Part shown: positions 32,616-44,300 of the stretch, one piece after another
How positions within the stretch are numbered: position 1 is the stretch's first letter
Layout of the letters: each line of letters opens with the position of its first letter
NCBI GenBank assembly: GCA_034387635.1
Contig: JAOANU010000004.1
Coordinates: 1,178,001-1,242,000 of the forward strand
Length of the DNA: 64,000 nt
Reading direction: 5' to 3'
From: Rhodosporidiobolus odoratus
Taxonomy: Eukaryota > Basidiomycota > Microbotryomycetes > Sporidiobolales > Sporidiobolaceae
The notes under the pieces: model-generated
Databases searched by the model: none
What the model was told of the DNA's origin: nothing
Seen by the model: only the letters and a program-made list of their open reading frames with translations
Position numbers and translations under genes: made by a program

Positions 32616-33253
32616 GCGGTTTGTGGACAAGAAGGGTGGAAGAAGGTTGTGCGCAGATAGGAATCGCAGACGTAGCTGGTACTCTCTGTTCCCCCTCCAT
32701 TTTCTGATACGCTGGGGTTGTACACAGTCTTCTCTCTCACTCTTTTTCTCTCTCTCTCCGTCTCTACTCTCGGATCTTTCGCCATCGACACTTGTAATGA
32801 TTTTCGTTTCGATCTCTTACTCTCTCTTTTTCTCTCCTTTGTTTCCTTCCTGGCGCTCCGCTGTCACCTTGCTGCATTGCGGTTGCTCGCTTGCCGTCTA
32901 TCTCTCTCTGCCATGTCGCCGTCCTTCGCACTTCCGACATACCTGCAATCCGACGTCGCCTGGTCGGTCTGAAGCTTCCAAAGGGAGCTTTTTCTGGTCC
33001 CAGCTCTCTTCCTCTTCCTTCTTCTCAAACGCCGCGCTCACGTGTGACGATGCTCGAGCGTGGCTCAAGCATCGGCGGGGAAGATAGGGAGGAATTGCGC
33101 TTACCAAAGGAAAGAAAGGAAAAAACGACTGACAAAGGGGGCGACCTGCGTGTGCTAACAGAGCAATGCAGATAGACAGACAGTGTACCTGACGGTATAG
33201 GACGAGGCTAAACGGAAAAGACTGCGACGAGGGTAAGGATAAGGTTAGCCTAC
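32616..33253. other. Convergent intergenic region, cyclin / GH16
   Basis: 3' flanks of two convergent genes. Contains a pyrimidine-rich tract (32725-32835, many tctc repeats) on the plus strand. No gene or RNA recognised. Confidence 0.4.
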
Positions 33254-35488
33254 TCAGGATACTGCAGAATACAAAGGTCACGACAAAGACGGACCTTTGA
33301 TGTAGTCGAGCTCAAAGTAAGCTTCCTTGTACGCCTTCGGGTCTTGCACTGCGTCGGCGCAAGTCGGATACTTGGAGTAGCAATTTCCGGACTGGATTGG
33401 GTCTTGCCAGACGGAGTCGATGCCGGCCCAGTTGCCGCAGAGCCTGTCGAGAGACGGGGAAGGTGGTAAGATCAGCACAGGTACCGAAGAAAACAACACG
33501 AGCACGAAACAACGTGAGGAAGCCGCACGTGACGTCCTGCGAAAAAGGGTAGAAGCGAAAAGCAGTCAATAGACTGGGGCACGGTAGTTAAGTGGTACGA
33601 GAGTGATGATCTGCTGCTTGCAGATCGTCCTAGTATCGCAGGTCGACCCATCAAAGGCGCATACGGGAGTGCCCCAGGTAGTCCAATTCGGGCGACCGAG
33701 TCTGACATCGAGCGCGATGTCATGGCGGGACCAGCGCCAGAAGGTAATGCTGTGAAGTCGGGAATCAGCTACGTAGACCTGGGAGAAGAGCAAACGGTGG
33801 AGAAAGAAGTGCATCGTGGCAGACTCGTGAGAAAGACGAGGAGAGGGAGGAGAAGAGCGTACCCAGTCTCGCCGAACAACATGGCAAAGACGCCTCCTCC
33901 TGCCTTGTTGCAGCTTCCGCCGTAGCTGCGAGGGTCCCAGTCCATGGTCTGACAGCCGTAGCTACTCGAGTAGGCGTAGGAAACGTCGGAGGCCCAGGGT
34001 GCGGTCGGATTGCCGGTTTGAGGGACCGAAGCGTTGCGAGTACAGCCTTCAGTGGAATCTGTGACGCTCACAAGAGCGCGAAATGTCCTGGTTCAGCTTG
34101 GAGGGAGACCCAGGCGGGAACCGAGACGCACGGAGCGCCATTCTGATTGAACCGCCTGTTGTTGGTACCTTCGACAATGTCGATTTCACCGGGGTCCGGC
34201 CCCGAGAGAGCGCAATGTCAAGTCAGCTATAAGACAGGCAAAGGATGCTGCGAGCGTACAGGGCGAGTTGGCTGTGGGCAGCGTTAAACTGGATCAGTAT
34301 GTGCTTGAGAATCGAAGAGGAATCCGTATAAGCTGAACAGTCCATACCACCGGCTCAAGTTGGACAAAGGCATCAGAATGGACTGTGACGAGGTACGGAC
34401 TCCAGGATAGACGTACCAAGTCCCACAACCGATAGGCATATGTTTCGAGTCGAAGAGCATCAGGTGACCTGCGAGTATCCTCGTAAACTCAAGCGCTGAC
34501 GAGATGTGCCGAGCGAGAACCGACCAGCAACGTACACCTCGTTCGACTCGGGACGGACCAAATCGCGCGAAACGTTAGGCTGTAGATCCGACCACCGGTC
34601 GACGGTCCTGATAACCGAGCCATGCCTCGTTACCTCGGCGAGCTTGTGCTTGAAAGCATACGACTCGTTGACGTAGCTGTATGTAGACTCGGGGTAAGGC
34701 ACTTTGGGGCACTACTGCCAGAAAGAAGGGGGCAGCAGGGAATGAAAGACGAACCTGACAGAGCCCGCTGTCGGGTCTGTGATGTTCTGGAAGTAGAAGC
34801 CTTCGAAGAACGAGTGACCTTTGTAGACACGCTTCAGCTTCGCGTGGTGAGCAGGCGGGGTGGCTGAGCGCGTGGGCGAAGTCGAAGTAGAGGACGAGCT
34901 AGTCAAGTCAGGAAGGGCAGAAAGGTCAGGCCTGTACGCATTAAGACCTGCTAACGAGCAGGCTTACAACCCGGAAGAGGCAATCGTTGCCGAGGCGGTG
35001 CTGCTCGCGTCGGACGAGAGGGACGTAACGCCACGCGAGGAAGTGGGAGATACGCTGGATAGGGTCGAGCCGGTGCCGCCTGACGATGTCGCCCTAGAGG
35101 AGCATTGCCCTAGAGGAGCATTTGGGGTGATCTTCACGCGCATGCTACAGAGAGGCTGTGAAGGTGGAGGAGGAGGAAGGGGCAAATCGTCCAGTCATTT
35201 GGGCCCATCAGAAGGAAAAGAACCGGAACATACTAGTGTGGAACCCCTTTCTTTCAACGCATGCGCGCGCTTCGCAAGCTCTCCATGCCGCGCCATATTA
35301 GCGCCGTGTCCAGCCTCGCTGACCAACAGAGGCGCTGAGAGACCAGTGACGACAAGTCGAACGAGCCAAACCGCCGGCCGGCGAGTTGAGGTGAAGCATC
35401 TTGCGTCGTCAGCAGCGTGAAGGGGCAGAAGCAGAAGCAAGAGCAATAGAGGGCTTGGTAGCCCAGCCCTCGAGACCGTCCCGGTCAT
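33254..35488 (-). CDS. Secreted GH16 endo-beta-1,3(4)-glucanase-like enzyme
   Basis: Likely hydrolyses or remodels beta-1,3-glucan of cell walls. The catalytic signature GEIDIVEG is at 34167-34190 (nucleophile and acid/base glutamates with the central Asp), followed by TNNRRFNQNGAP. Upstream is KLKRVYKGHSFFEGFYF and DPTAG, the usual GH16 entry segment; downstream are SYGCQTMDWDPRSYGG, GGGVFAM, a HSITFWRWSR strand, WGTPVCAF and CGNWAGID. Together these match fungal GH16 laminarinases. The N-terminus (start placed at 35488) has a poly-Leu signal peptide (LLLLLLLLPLHA) and a KR-containing pro-like segment. A Ser/Thr-rich linker precedes the catalytic domain. About eight introns; the stop TGA is at 33254-33256. 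The first two introns have weak or ambiguous acceptors, so the N-terminal region is provisional. Confidence 0.75.
35092..35124. repeat. 16-bp direct duplication in the GH16 N-terminal region
   Basis: The string gccctagaggagcatt occurs twice in a row here. Sixteen is not a multiple of three, so the duplication changes the frame downstream unless it lies in an intron or is compensated. It coincides with the least certain part of the GH16 gene model, between the signal peptide exon and the Ser/Thr linker. Confidence 0.6.
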
Positions 35489-35905
35489 CGGACGTGCCGG
35501 AAGAAGCGCTATTTGCGAGGGCGGTTCAGGAGGAGCCGACGGCTGTGTCATGCGAGTGTGGTCAGCTAGCAGTTATGTCGGCGTGCGCGTACAGCGTGCA
35601 TGCGTAAACGGACAGCTTGAAGCAGGCGCGATGCGGAGGGACCGAGGCGGGAAGGAAAGGAAAAGAGGTCGGAGGGGGAAAAGCAGCTGAGACGGCGACG
35701 ACGCCAAGTGGTTCCAGTCCGACCTTCAGCTTCCAGGTATATTAGGGCTGCTCGGAAGATCACAAGCAAACTTCCTCGACCACGCTCGAATAGGCATGGG
35801 CAATCGTACATGCACGTGACGGAAAATACCAAAAGGCCGACGGACCGCAGCCGAATCCACCACTAGCAAGGCCCGGCCCTACGCCTTGCATCGCACCTGC
35901 CACCT
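35489..35905. promoter_or_regulatory. GH16 promoter region and nucleoside hydrolase 3' flank
   Basis: About 420 bp between two minus-strand genes. No gene seen. A short AT-rich string (aaaataccaaaagg) lies near 35822. Confidence 0.35.
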
Positions 35906-37749
35906 CTACGACGCAGCTACTGCCCTGGGCCCTTTGCCGGCCCAACCGACGTTGACCGGCACGACCTCATCCGCCCTTGTCACCGTTTTGAGGAAAACTT
36001 CTCGCCAGAATGCCGCCACGTCGACCTCTTCCACGATGAAGACGTTCTTGCCGTTGCGACCCCAATTGTTCGGATCTTGGTCGGTCTCGTCTTTCTTGTA
36101 CTGCAATGACAGGGAAGAACGGTCAGCGACGACGAGGGCGGTGGAGATAAAGGTGAAGGCGTCGGCGCACCTCCCAGATATCGACAACGGTAGCGCCGAG
36201 GGAGTGCTGTCCTGTCAGCTCGACGTCGACATGGTACCGGTTTCCTGCCGACGTACGAAAGAGGTAGGCAAGAAAGGTCAGTGCTGCTCTCCTTGCTCCG
36301 CATCTAATGGCGACGGCGAACGGATCTTCCCGGTCACCCGTCGTATTCTAGTGACTAGCTATAAGGACGACGTACCCTTGAACAATTCGGGGTTCGAGAT
36401 ATAAGCCACGGTGAGAGCATCGTGAATCGGCGGTCCAGGGAAGCCATACTTGTTCTTGTATGCCTGAGCAAAGAAAGTGAGGTTGCTGGAGAGAGTGTTA
36501 CGAAGCGATGTAGCAGGCGGTGGGAGGGCTTTGTCGGGAGTCATGGGTGGAGTTGGCGGGTGAGACGAATCTCTGGGTTGAAGCAGCTCTCGGTGGATGT
36601 CGTCGAGGAAAAGGGCGGTGTGCGTGAGGTTGAGCGGCTAAGATGATGGGAGCAGTACGGCCGTGTGAGGATTGAGATGATAAAAGTCGATATAAGCGGG
36701 CAGAAAGGATGAAGGGAAGTGGTATACGTGGGAAGCGGAAGAGAGTCATTCAGGAGAAAAACGGGGAGAGGGGCGGGAAAAGCGCACGCAGATGACCACA
36801 GGCAAAGGGCAGTTGAAGACGATAGCAGCAGCGTGAGCATCGCAAAGCACGCTGCGAGGAAGAAACCCGATTTGAGAAGGTCAAAGTCAGCTCCGACTTT
36901 GCGCCAACGAAAGTACCCTCAGACACCGACGCACTTGCTCTCTGCGACGGGAGACTTATTTCCCCTCCCTTCTGCACCGCCCATGCATACGATACGGTCG
37001 ACCTTTTCGAGCAGCAAATCGGGGAAGACGGAGATGAAGAGGGCGATATTCGTGAAGGAGCCGGTTGCCACGAGGGTAAGCTTCTCCCCAGGTGCAAGGG
37101 CGCGACAGGTGTCGGCAATACCGGTCACGGCGTTGCTTCGAAGGGCTTGAGCTTGCTTGGCGGCGACCGTGGGGTCTCTGTGCGCAAGGCGTAGGATGTC
37201 ACTTGGTGTTGCGTTGGAAATCGCGTTCAGCTCGAGAGGGTTGCGGACTTACGTCATATCAAGCAGCCCTTCGACAGCGCCAAGACCATCAGCTCCGTGT
37301 ACGCTCGCCTCCTCCCTTACTGGCTGGACCAGCGGTAAAGCTGTGCCCTTAAAGACTGGAATCTTCGCGATTTGTTGAGGTGTGCCGAAAGAGCATAGAA
37401 TCCGGACGCAGTTGTAGGCTGAGATACAGTACGGGGTGAGTACACCCCTTATCGTTGTGGAAGAAACGAACGGAAGGGCGGGAAAAACGGGCTTACTGAT
37501 GTTTTCGATTGAAGAGTTCCCATGTACCTGCGAGAAAAGCGATAGGTAGTCAGTGGAGCCGCCTACACTGCGAGACCGGCACCGCTTGGGAGAGCTTGTG
37601 ACAGGACGGACATGGCTGGGGGATGAAGGTGTGCGTACCGTAGAAAGAGCCAACAACTCGATGTTGTCCAAATGCAGAGCAAACAGGATGGCAACCAGAT
37701 CGTCCCTCCCGGGGTCGCAGTCCAAGAGTACCTTCGTCCTAGGCGCCAT
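35906..37749 (-). CDS. Inosine-uridine preferring nucleoside hydrolase family protein
   Basis: Hydrolyses the N-glycosidic bond of nucleosides to base and ribose (salvage), probably in the cytosol. Start at 37749 gives MAPRTKVLLDCDPGRDDL, the Asp-rich calcium site of the family (DxDPGxDD), with Arg in place of the usual small or aliphatic residue and Leu instead of Ala. Further family landmarks in order: LALSTVHGNSSIENI; FKGTALPL; VHGADGLGAVEG (the HG-DGLG motif); LTLVATGSFTNIALFI; RIVCMGGAEGRGN; an AESNVLCDAHAA segment after a splice, in place of the usual EFN-DP; PPIHDALTVAYI with the conserved HDALT; and HVDVELTGQHSLGATVVDI. The protein ends at 35906. Around eight exons. Substrate preference (uridine, inosine, NR) cannot be read. 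Confidence 0.85.
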
Positions 37750-38100
37750 GTCGAGGTGGATTGGAATGGGGCAGAAAGCGAGACGGAAGGGCGAGAGATT
37801 CGAAGATGCGACGTCTCGGCCGAAGTGCTCCCCTTCCGGCCCGTTTCCGAGCTGCCGGGTTCCGGCAGGTTGGTTCGCTATCGCTACCGTACGGCACGAC
37901 GATAGTGTCAGTGCTCTCGAGGCGCCACAGCCGCCTCAGAGAGGAATGCAATAAACACGCCAGACCGTAGCGATGTCTTGGGCAAGTTGAGCGGACGCAA
38001 AGCGGACGGGACCGGAAAGCATCAATCTTGTTGTTACTGCTTCGTCTATACTGCTGCTGCTTATCCAAACTTCTAGTACATACAAGACAGACGCCCACGC
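37750..38100. other. Intergenic, about 350 bp
   Basis: Promoter side of the nucleoside hydrolase gene and 3' end of the lipase gene, both on the minus strand. No repeat or RNA gene seen. Confidence 0.35.
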
Positions 38101-40870
38101 TTACAATCCATCATTATACAACTTCCGACAAAGAGCGACCGTCATCCGTTCAAGAGAGAACTTGTCCGGCTTGGCGGACTTCTGGTTGTATTCGTGCGAC
38201 TGCCTGTCGAGCTCGGCAGAGGCGGATGATGAAAGACCGGGGGCACCGTAGAGAAGGCGAGTGGCGCGGTTATTGACGACGTTGTCGACGACGGAAGAGG
38301 CTGCGGAAGAGGCGGTTGAGGCTGCAGACGAGGCCGCAGAGGAGGTGGCGGAGGTAACCGAGGAAGAGAGCGAAGAGGCGGCGGAAACGATAGATGAGGA
38401 GGTGGGGGCTTTCGCGGAAGAAGCATGGGAAGAGGCGTCTGAGCCAACAGACGTCCCGGGCAATTGGCGGATTATCCACGATGCTGCAGAGGCGAGACTT
38501 TGTGCGTCGTGGTGGTCGTCTTTGGCCTCCCGTGGCGCCGACGTCGACAGTGAGGGCGAGGGCGAGGGCGAGGGCGAGGGCGAGGGCGAGGGCGAGGGCG
38601 AGGGCGAGGGCGAGGGCGAGGGCGAGGGCGAGGGCGAGGGAGAGGGAGATGCGACATCCTGCGCCTTCTTACCCTCGCTTTCCCCCTTCTTTGCCGACTT
38701 CTGCCCGTGACCGTTCCCAGCCCCAACAACCTTAGCCACCGAGGCATAGACATCCTGCCACTGCCAGCCCTTCTCCCCCTTCTGCGTGACCTTCTCCCCC
38801 GCACCTTGAACCTTCTCCGCCTTCTCCCCCTCCCTCGGTTCCCTCGTCCCGCCAATCTCACCCCTCGTAACCTGCTCAACAGCATGCTTACTAGCCTCAG
38901 CCGAACTCAACCCACTACTCCCCCTCATCTCCCAATGATCACACTGATCAAACGTGCCCAAAAACGTCCCCCACCTGGCCGAATCAACGCTGACGAGTCC
39001 GTCGTTGCCTCTCCATTCGGGGGGAGCCGCGACGCCTTGAGCGACTCGGGCGGCTTCGGCACCGTCGAGGACGAGTTTGGGAAGCCAGAGAGGGTGCCAG
39101 ATGGGCATTTTGTCGGTTCGACCGGCGATCGAGTAGTACTTGACCCCTTCTCGGTCGGGGGTGGACGGGTTGAAGGCGTCGCGGAGGAAAGAGGGAGTGA
39201 GGTTGGCGTAGGCGGGAGAGTCGAGGAGGTCGAGGAGGTACGAGGTAACGGCGGCAGAGAGGTTGAAGGGTAGAATGGACGATGTCGCGGCAGCTTTGAT
39301 CTTTGCCGCAGTCTTCTCTGCTTCGGCGGCCTTCTTGGCGGCAAGCACCTGCTCACGAGAGAGAATGGGAGACTTGAGCGAGTAAGGTAGAGGGATAGCA
39401 GAGTCGTCGGGTTCGTCAAGGGAGGATGAGGTCGAAGGGCGGAGGTTGAGTACTTCGTTCGAGTCAAACTCGGTACCGATTCCGATGTTGGCGCGGCACC
39501 AAGCCATAAACTCGGAGCCACGGTGTGGGGTACACAGGGTGGTAAGGGAGCGAGGGTGATAGAGCGTAGGGCGGATGTTTGAGATGAGGTAGCGGGCGTC
39601 AAGTCCACCCTGCAAATATCAGGAGAGAGATCAGCCATGCTTCGCATCCCGATGGAGCGAGAGACTCACCATAGAGTGCGCCACAAAGTTCAAGTCTCGG
39701 TTGAGCAGACTCTGGGTATCCTCCAACGCCTTGTGCAGGACATGTGCTCGCTTCTTGACGGATCCGGTTCTGCAGATCCCAACTTCGTCAGTACCGTTGC
39801 CAGCTGTAGAGGAAGAGAGCTACACTCACCCTGGTACTGCCGTCACGAAGACCTCTGCTCCAATCTTCCCTCGCAGGATCTTGAGCATATCCCCCCAGTA
39901 ATGCAGCCTAAAGAACCCCGGTCCTCGCACATCGAAACCGTATAGTCCTAAGTTATCCTGTGTCAGCCACTTATCCGGAAGAAGTACAAGAAGAGAGCGC
40001 ACCATGACACAGCACAATCGGAAACCTCGGCCTAAGCAACGGATCATACAACGTAGGATGTCGAGCCAGAGCATTGATCTCTCCATAAGGACTTGGTGGT
40101 CTCGGTGGCGACGTAGACCTCCTCGACGTGGACGGCGAACCAGCCTGTCCTTCACCGGCCTTCTCAGCCCGACTTCCTCGTTCCGCTCCCTCGCCCCCCG
40201 GCGCTGGAGCTGGTGATGGTCGCCTTGCCTCGAGTTCTGGACTCGAAGGATGGTAGTTCAAGAAGGAAGAGGCGCTGACTTCCTTCTTCTGCTTGGCTTG
40301 GGTGGTTGCAACATCCTCCTTCTTGGCAGTTCGGAAGGTGAGGAATGTCCTAGTCTGGGATCTCCTCGGCGTGTCGGTGGCATAGGCGGGCGAGGGGAGA
40401 GTGCCGAGAGAGATAGGCAGGCGTCTGGAACGCTGATCATGGCGGTAAGAGGCTAAAGAGGTTGCTCGTAGGATTGGGGAAGAAGGTCGATCAGAGGGTC
40501 GGGAGGGCTTCGAGTGACTCGTGGTGGTTGCCGGGCTGGGTTTTGGCAATCGTAGCACGCTTTGTCGCCTTCCCACGAGCTCCACAACGCGCGGAGAGCT
40601 CCCAACGGCCATTATTTCTGTCCCCGCCCCATCCCCCTCGTTCGACCTCTTGCGCTTCAGCGTCCCCCTCTTGCCCTGATCTGCTTGAGCAGACCCCACA
40701 ATCCTGATACCAGCTCTTGCTTGAACAAGCGGGAGCGGCGACAGAGGTTGTCGAGAGACGAGTCGAGGAGTCGGAGTTGGCGCGCAGGATGACGAGGATG
40801 CCGTGGAAGCGAGTGTCGCGTTGGCAAGGTAGCCTAGCCGACGTGTAGTAGGCGGTATAAGTGTACTCAT
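38101..40870 (-). CDS. Alpha/beta-hydrolase triacylglycerol-lipase-like protein
   Basis: Lipase-like serine hydrolase. Exons 40870-40003, 39947-39830, 39769-39670 and 39609-38101 join in phase to 864 residues. After about 270 residues of disordered, basic, Ser/Pro-rich N-terminus comes FPIVLCHGLYGFDVRGP (oxyanion-hole HG), then YWGDMLKILRGKIGAEVFVT, PGTGSVKKRA, and FVAHSMGGLDARYLIS, where AHSMGG is the nucleophile elbow split by an intron between M and G. ITTLCTPHRG and a CDHWEMRG segment with the likely catalytic His follow; GNDGLVSVDSA fits the loop bearing the acid. This arrangement resembles bacterial-type lipases with fungal homologues. The C-terminal 250 residues are Lys/Glu-rich, then a run of about 16 Ser-Pro repeats and a Ser/Ala-rich tail. 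The N-terminal extension could be a mitochondrial or membrane-targeting region; a start further downstream is possible. Confidence 0.8.
38552..38641. repeat. Hexanucleotide microsatellite (gagggc)15 coding for Ser-Pro
   Basis: About fifteen uninterrupted copies of gagggc on the plus strand, read as Ser-Pro dipeptides in the C-terminal part of the lipase. The near-perfect purity suggests recent expansion. Because the unit is six bases, copy changes alter length by two residues without a frameshift. Confidence 0.95.
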
Positions 40871-41088
40871 GCACTAGTAGCAAACTCACAGCGGGACGAG
40901 GTATTGGAGAATGAGAGGACCGGAAACCATGTTGGCATGACGCTGTTTTCGCAAAGTGCGAGTGAAAGTTTTCGGAAAGACAGCAACGTGGAGCAATCAG
41001 ACAGCGAGAGCGAGTGAGGGTAGCCACGTGTCTCAGCGTTGCTGCCAACAAGACGCATGCTAGATGGGCTACTACTGCGACTGTAAGA

Positions 41089-41119
<31 letters not shown>

Positions 41120-41390
41120 GAAGAAAACGGCAAACAGCAAACGGCGAACGACGACGACGACGACGACGACTGAGAAGGACTGGAGAAGAGGGTAGCTAAG
41201 ACGGCGATGCGTTCTGACTGGGTGACTTTTTGGTGATTTGCTGCGTGATAACTGTTTTGTAGTTGTGGGGGCGAGAGGAGGAAAAGAGGGAGGTTGGGGG
41301 ATTTTTGTGATGGGAAAGCGTAGCTGTCAAGGCGAAAAAAAAAGGGGGTGAGGGGGAACGCCAGCCAGTGGGCAAGGTGCCTAGTCGTCC
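40871..41390. promoter_or_regulatory. Lipase upstream region with microsatellites
   Basis: Lies between the lipase start and the stop codon of SND1, both on the minus strand, so it holds the lipase promoter. It includes (ag)12 at 41097-41120 and about 7.5 copies of acg at 41148-41170. The lipase transcript leader should be CT-rich as a result. Confidence 0.5.
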
Positions 41391-44300
41391 TCGAGGATCT
41401 GCGGATGCAACGAAAAAGATTAGTCGATTGTTCACGACCAACTTCGAAAAGGGGTAGAGCCCTAAGAAGACGCACGTCACCAAGCTCATAAGCTCCGGCC
41501 CTACTCCTCAACGCCTGCCTCTTAGCCTCCTCAAGCGCCCTAACCACCCCAGGATAAGCCTCCCTCAACCTCGACCTCCTATCAATCCTAGCCAATCCCT
41601 CCCTAACAAGCTGAACATTCAAACTCTCCTCATGTTGCCCCGCCGACGCCGCCGAATTAAAGAGTGAGAGGCTGAGAGTTCCGTTAGGTTCGCGGGCATC
41701 AATGTTGGCGATCAAGTGTTGACCTTCGGCGAGTTCACGGAATCGATCCTGGGCGTCAAGGTGGTATTCGGTCCTCCAGTCAAGGAGCGAGGCAAACGAC
41801 AACGAGGCGTCTTTGGCTTGACCTTCTAGAGATTTGAACTGAGCGGCGAGAGGGCGAAGCTGAGAGTAGGGGATCGTTTCCGTGTTGCCATCTGCCAAAG
41901 AAGCGTCTCATTAGCTCGAGCCTAGAGGGTAAAGTGAGGAGTGATACGCACAGTCGATGTAAACAATCTCAGCCTCCTTCTGGGCCGGGTTGCTCCTCCG
42001 AACCTTGGCACGGTACCAAGCGTTGTCCACCGAGAACTTTGCCGAAACTAGGTCACCGTTGCGTGGCGTGAACCCAGCCGGAGTGAGATCCGCCTCGCGA
42101 TGGAAGATGGTGAGCTCGTTCATCAGAGACTCAAGTTCGGGAATGCCTGTGCGTGTGCGTACGAGAGCTCGGTCAGTAGGGATTGCGCAAAGTGAAGGAA
42201 AAGGGATTCTTGACGGACCTCCGTTCTTGAGAATCTGCACCGAGAACGAGAAAGGAACCGTCTCGGTCCCACCCCTGACCTCACTAACCACGACATCAAC
42301 CAACTCCTTCCTAGCCTCAACCACCTTTCCATTCGCACCATTCGCTGCGCCATTGACATTACCGTTCGCCGAGGCTTCAGTGTCTTCGGGGTTGTAGGTG
42401 GTCCACAAGTTCTTCTTGGCTTGTTGAGCGGTTTCTTGCAGGGACCACAGTTCTTTCGAGACGCAGTAGTCGTCAACTTTGGCCAGACCTTCGCGGACGA
42501 GAAGGGCGGCAACGTCTTGACCGTTCAGGAAGAGCTAGCGAGGTCATCACCATTTGGGGCGTCAGCACAATGCTGATCGAGAGGACAAGGGGAGAAGATG
42601 TGAGGAGAGACACGACGTACGCGACCGATGAACCCACCACTCTTATCATTCGCCTCAACCTGAACCTCGACTTCCCGCTGCAACAACCTGCGAGACGAAA
42701 AGACGAGCGCCTCAGGTCCATACGGGTCGGAGCGTTCGTTGGCATTGCGAGCGGTACGAGGTGCGCGAATCGAAGACAGGACAAAGGTGAGTTTGGTGTC
42801 TTGCTTGGGGAGGTAAATCTGCAAAGACAAAGAATGTCAGTGACTCGTAAGGCAAGGACGGCCGACAGACAAGAAATCACCTTGAACCTGGACCCAGAAG
42901 CGACAAAATCCACGACAGCCTGCATCCTCCCCTGCCTCTTAAACCCGCCCAAGAAAGTCGCCGCCTTCTGCGCATTCTCTGAAGCGTCCACCACTCGAGG
43001 AGCCGGGAACTCCTTGTTCGAGTGAATCCCCTTGGCATCGGCTACGGCTCGAGCTTCGGCGGCCATGAGGCGGTCGTAGTCGGAGGAACGGTTGTCGTCG
43101 TTGGCGCGGTGGCGGAGGACGCCAAGGAGTCCGCGTTCGACGAGGTGCTCGGCGACGTTGCTGCGAGGTGAGGCGCGGTGTTGGGAGCGAAGCAGGAAGA
43201 TGCGAGAAAGCGAGAGGGATAGCCCGCGGTCAGTTTTTAATGCTTGGGGGTGGACACTGGAAAAAGGTCACGCACATGCCATTCGGGAGACGGACAGTAG
43301 CGCATTCGCGCTCCTCAAAGTCACCCTCAGCCGGCTTAAGGTAATCAATGACAACGTTAACCTGTGAATTCACAAAACCAAATCATCAGTCCTTCATGCT
43401 CGACCAAGATCGCAGGGACGGAATAGCGGATAAGGCACTAGGTGAACGTACCGGCTTGCCAATGAGTTTTTTCCTAAGCATCTCCTTCCCCTCCAACTGC
43501 AACCCAGCGACCTTAGGATCCGTCGGCCTCGGCTGCCTAACGCTCGAAAACTGAATCCTCCTCTCACTCTGCTCTCCCTCCTTCAAAACACTCAACGCAT
43601 CCGCTCCCCAAATCCGCGTCACAATCGCCGTCCACCCCTTGACCTGCGCCGGGGTAGGAACGACCGCATCCTTGAAGAGACCTCGACGGTGTTGCTTGGC
43701 TTCGATTTCGCCTTTGCGCAGTTCAGACATCATACCGGGAGTAGGGGAGGAGGCGAGAAATCCGGCGTGCCAGTCGACGATACGAGCCAATCCCATCGAA
43801 AGCAGCAGGGCGGCAATGTTTCCGGCGGGGTGATAAATCGTTCCGAGGAAGAGGTTGACTTGCATAGGCGGCGTTGCACTCCCGTTACCATTGGCGTTCG
43901 AACCAGGCGCAGCAACGGGCGTAGGAAGCGACAGGACGGTGACTTTGATGAGGCGTTGCAAGAGGCGAGATTCGACGAAGAAGCGGGACTCGTCACCGAA
44001 TTCTTCGCCTTGGGCTTCTTCGCGGCCGGAGAGGTTGCCGGAGCGAGGGGCGCGGATACCGGCGATACCGAGGTTGATCATCTGGTGCTGCTCGGGGGAG
44101 ATGAGGAGGCGGACGCGGAGTTGAGAACCGTTGGTGACGCCTTCGACGATGGCTGTGGGGAGGGTACGGCGTCAGGACTGTACATCGTATAGAGGCAGAC
44201 GGGGGAAACTAACCGTCGAGCTCTTTGCCCTTGTATTCGTTGAGGAAAGCGATCGGGTCGGACGGCATCAAGTACTCGACCGTACGCGCAGGTGGCTTGT

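Noticed and set aside
21346..37749. Permease plus nucleoside hydrolase as a pyrimidine-salvage gene cluster
   Set aside because: They are more than 10 kb apart with unrelated genes between. Family-level specificity is unknown, so no cluster is claimed.
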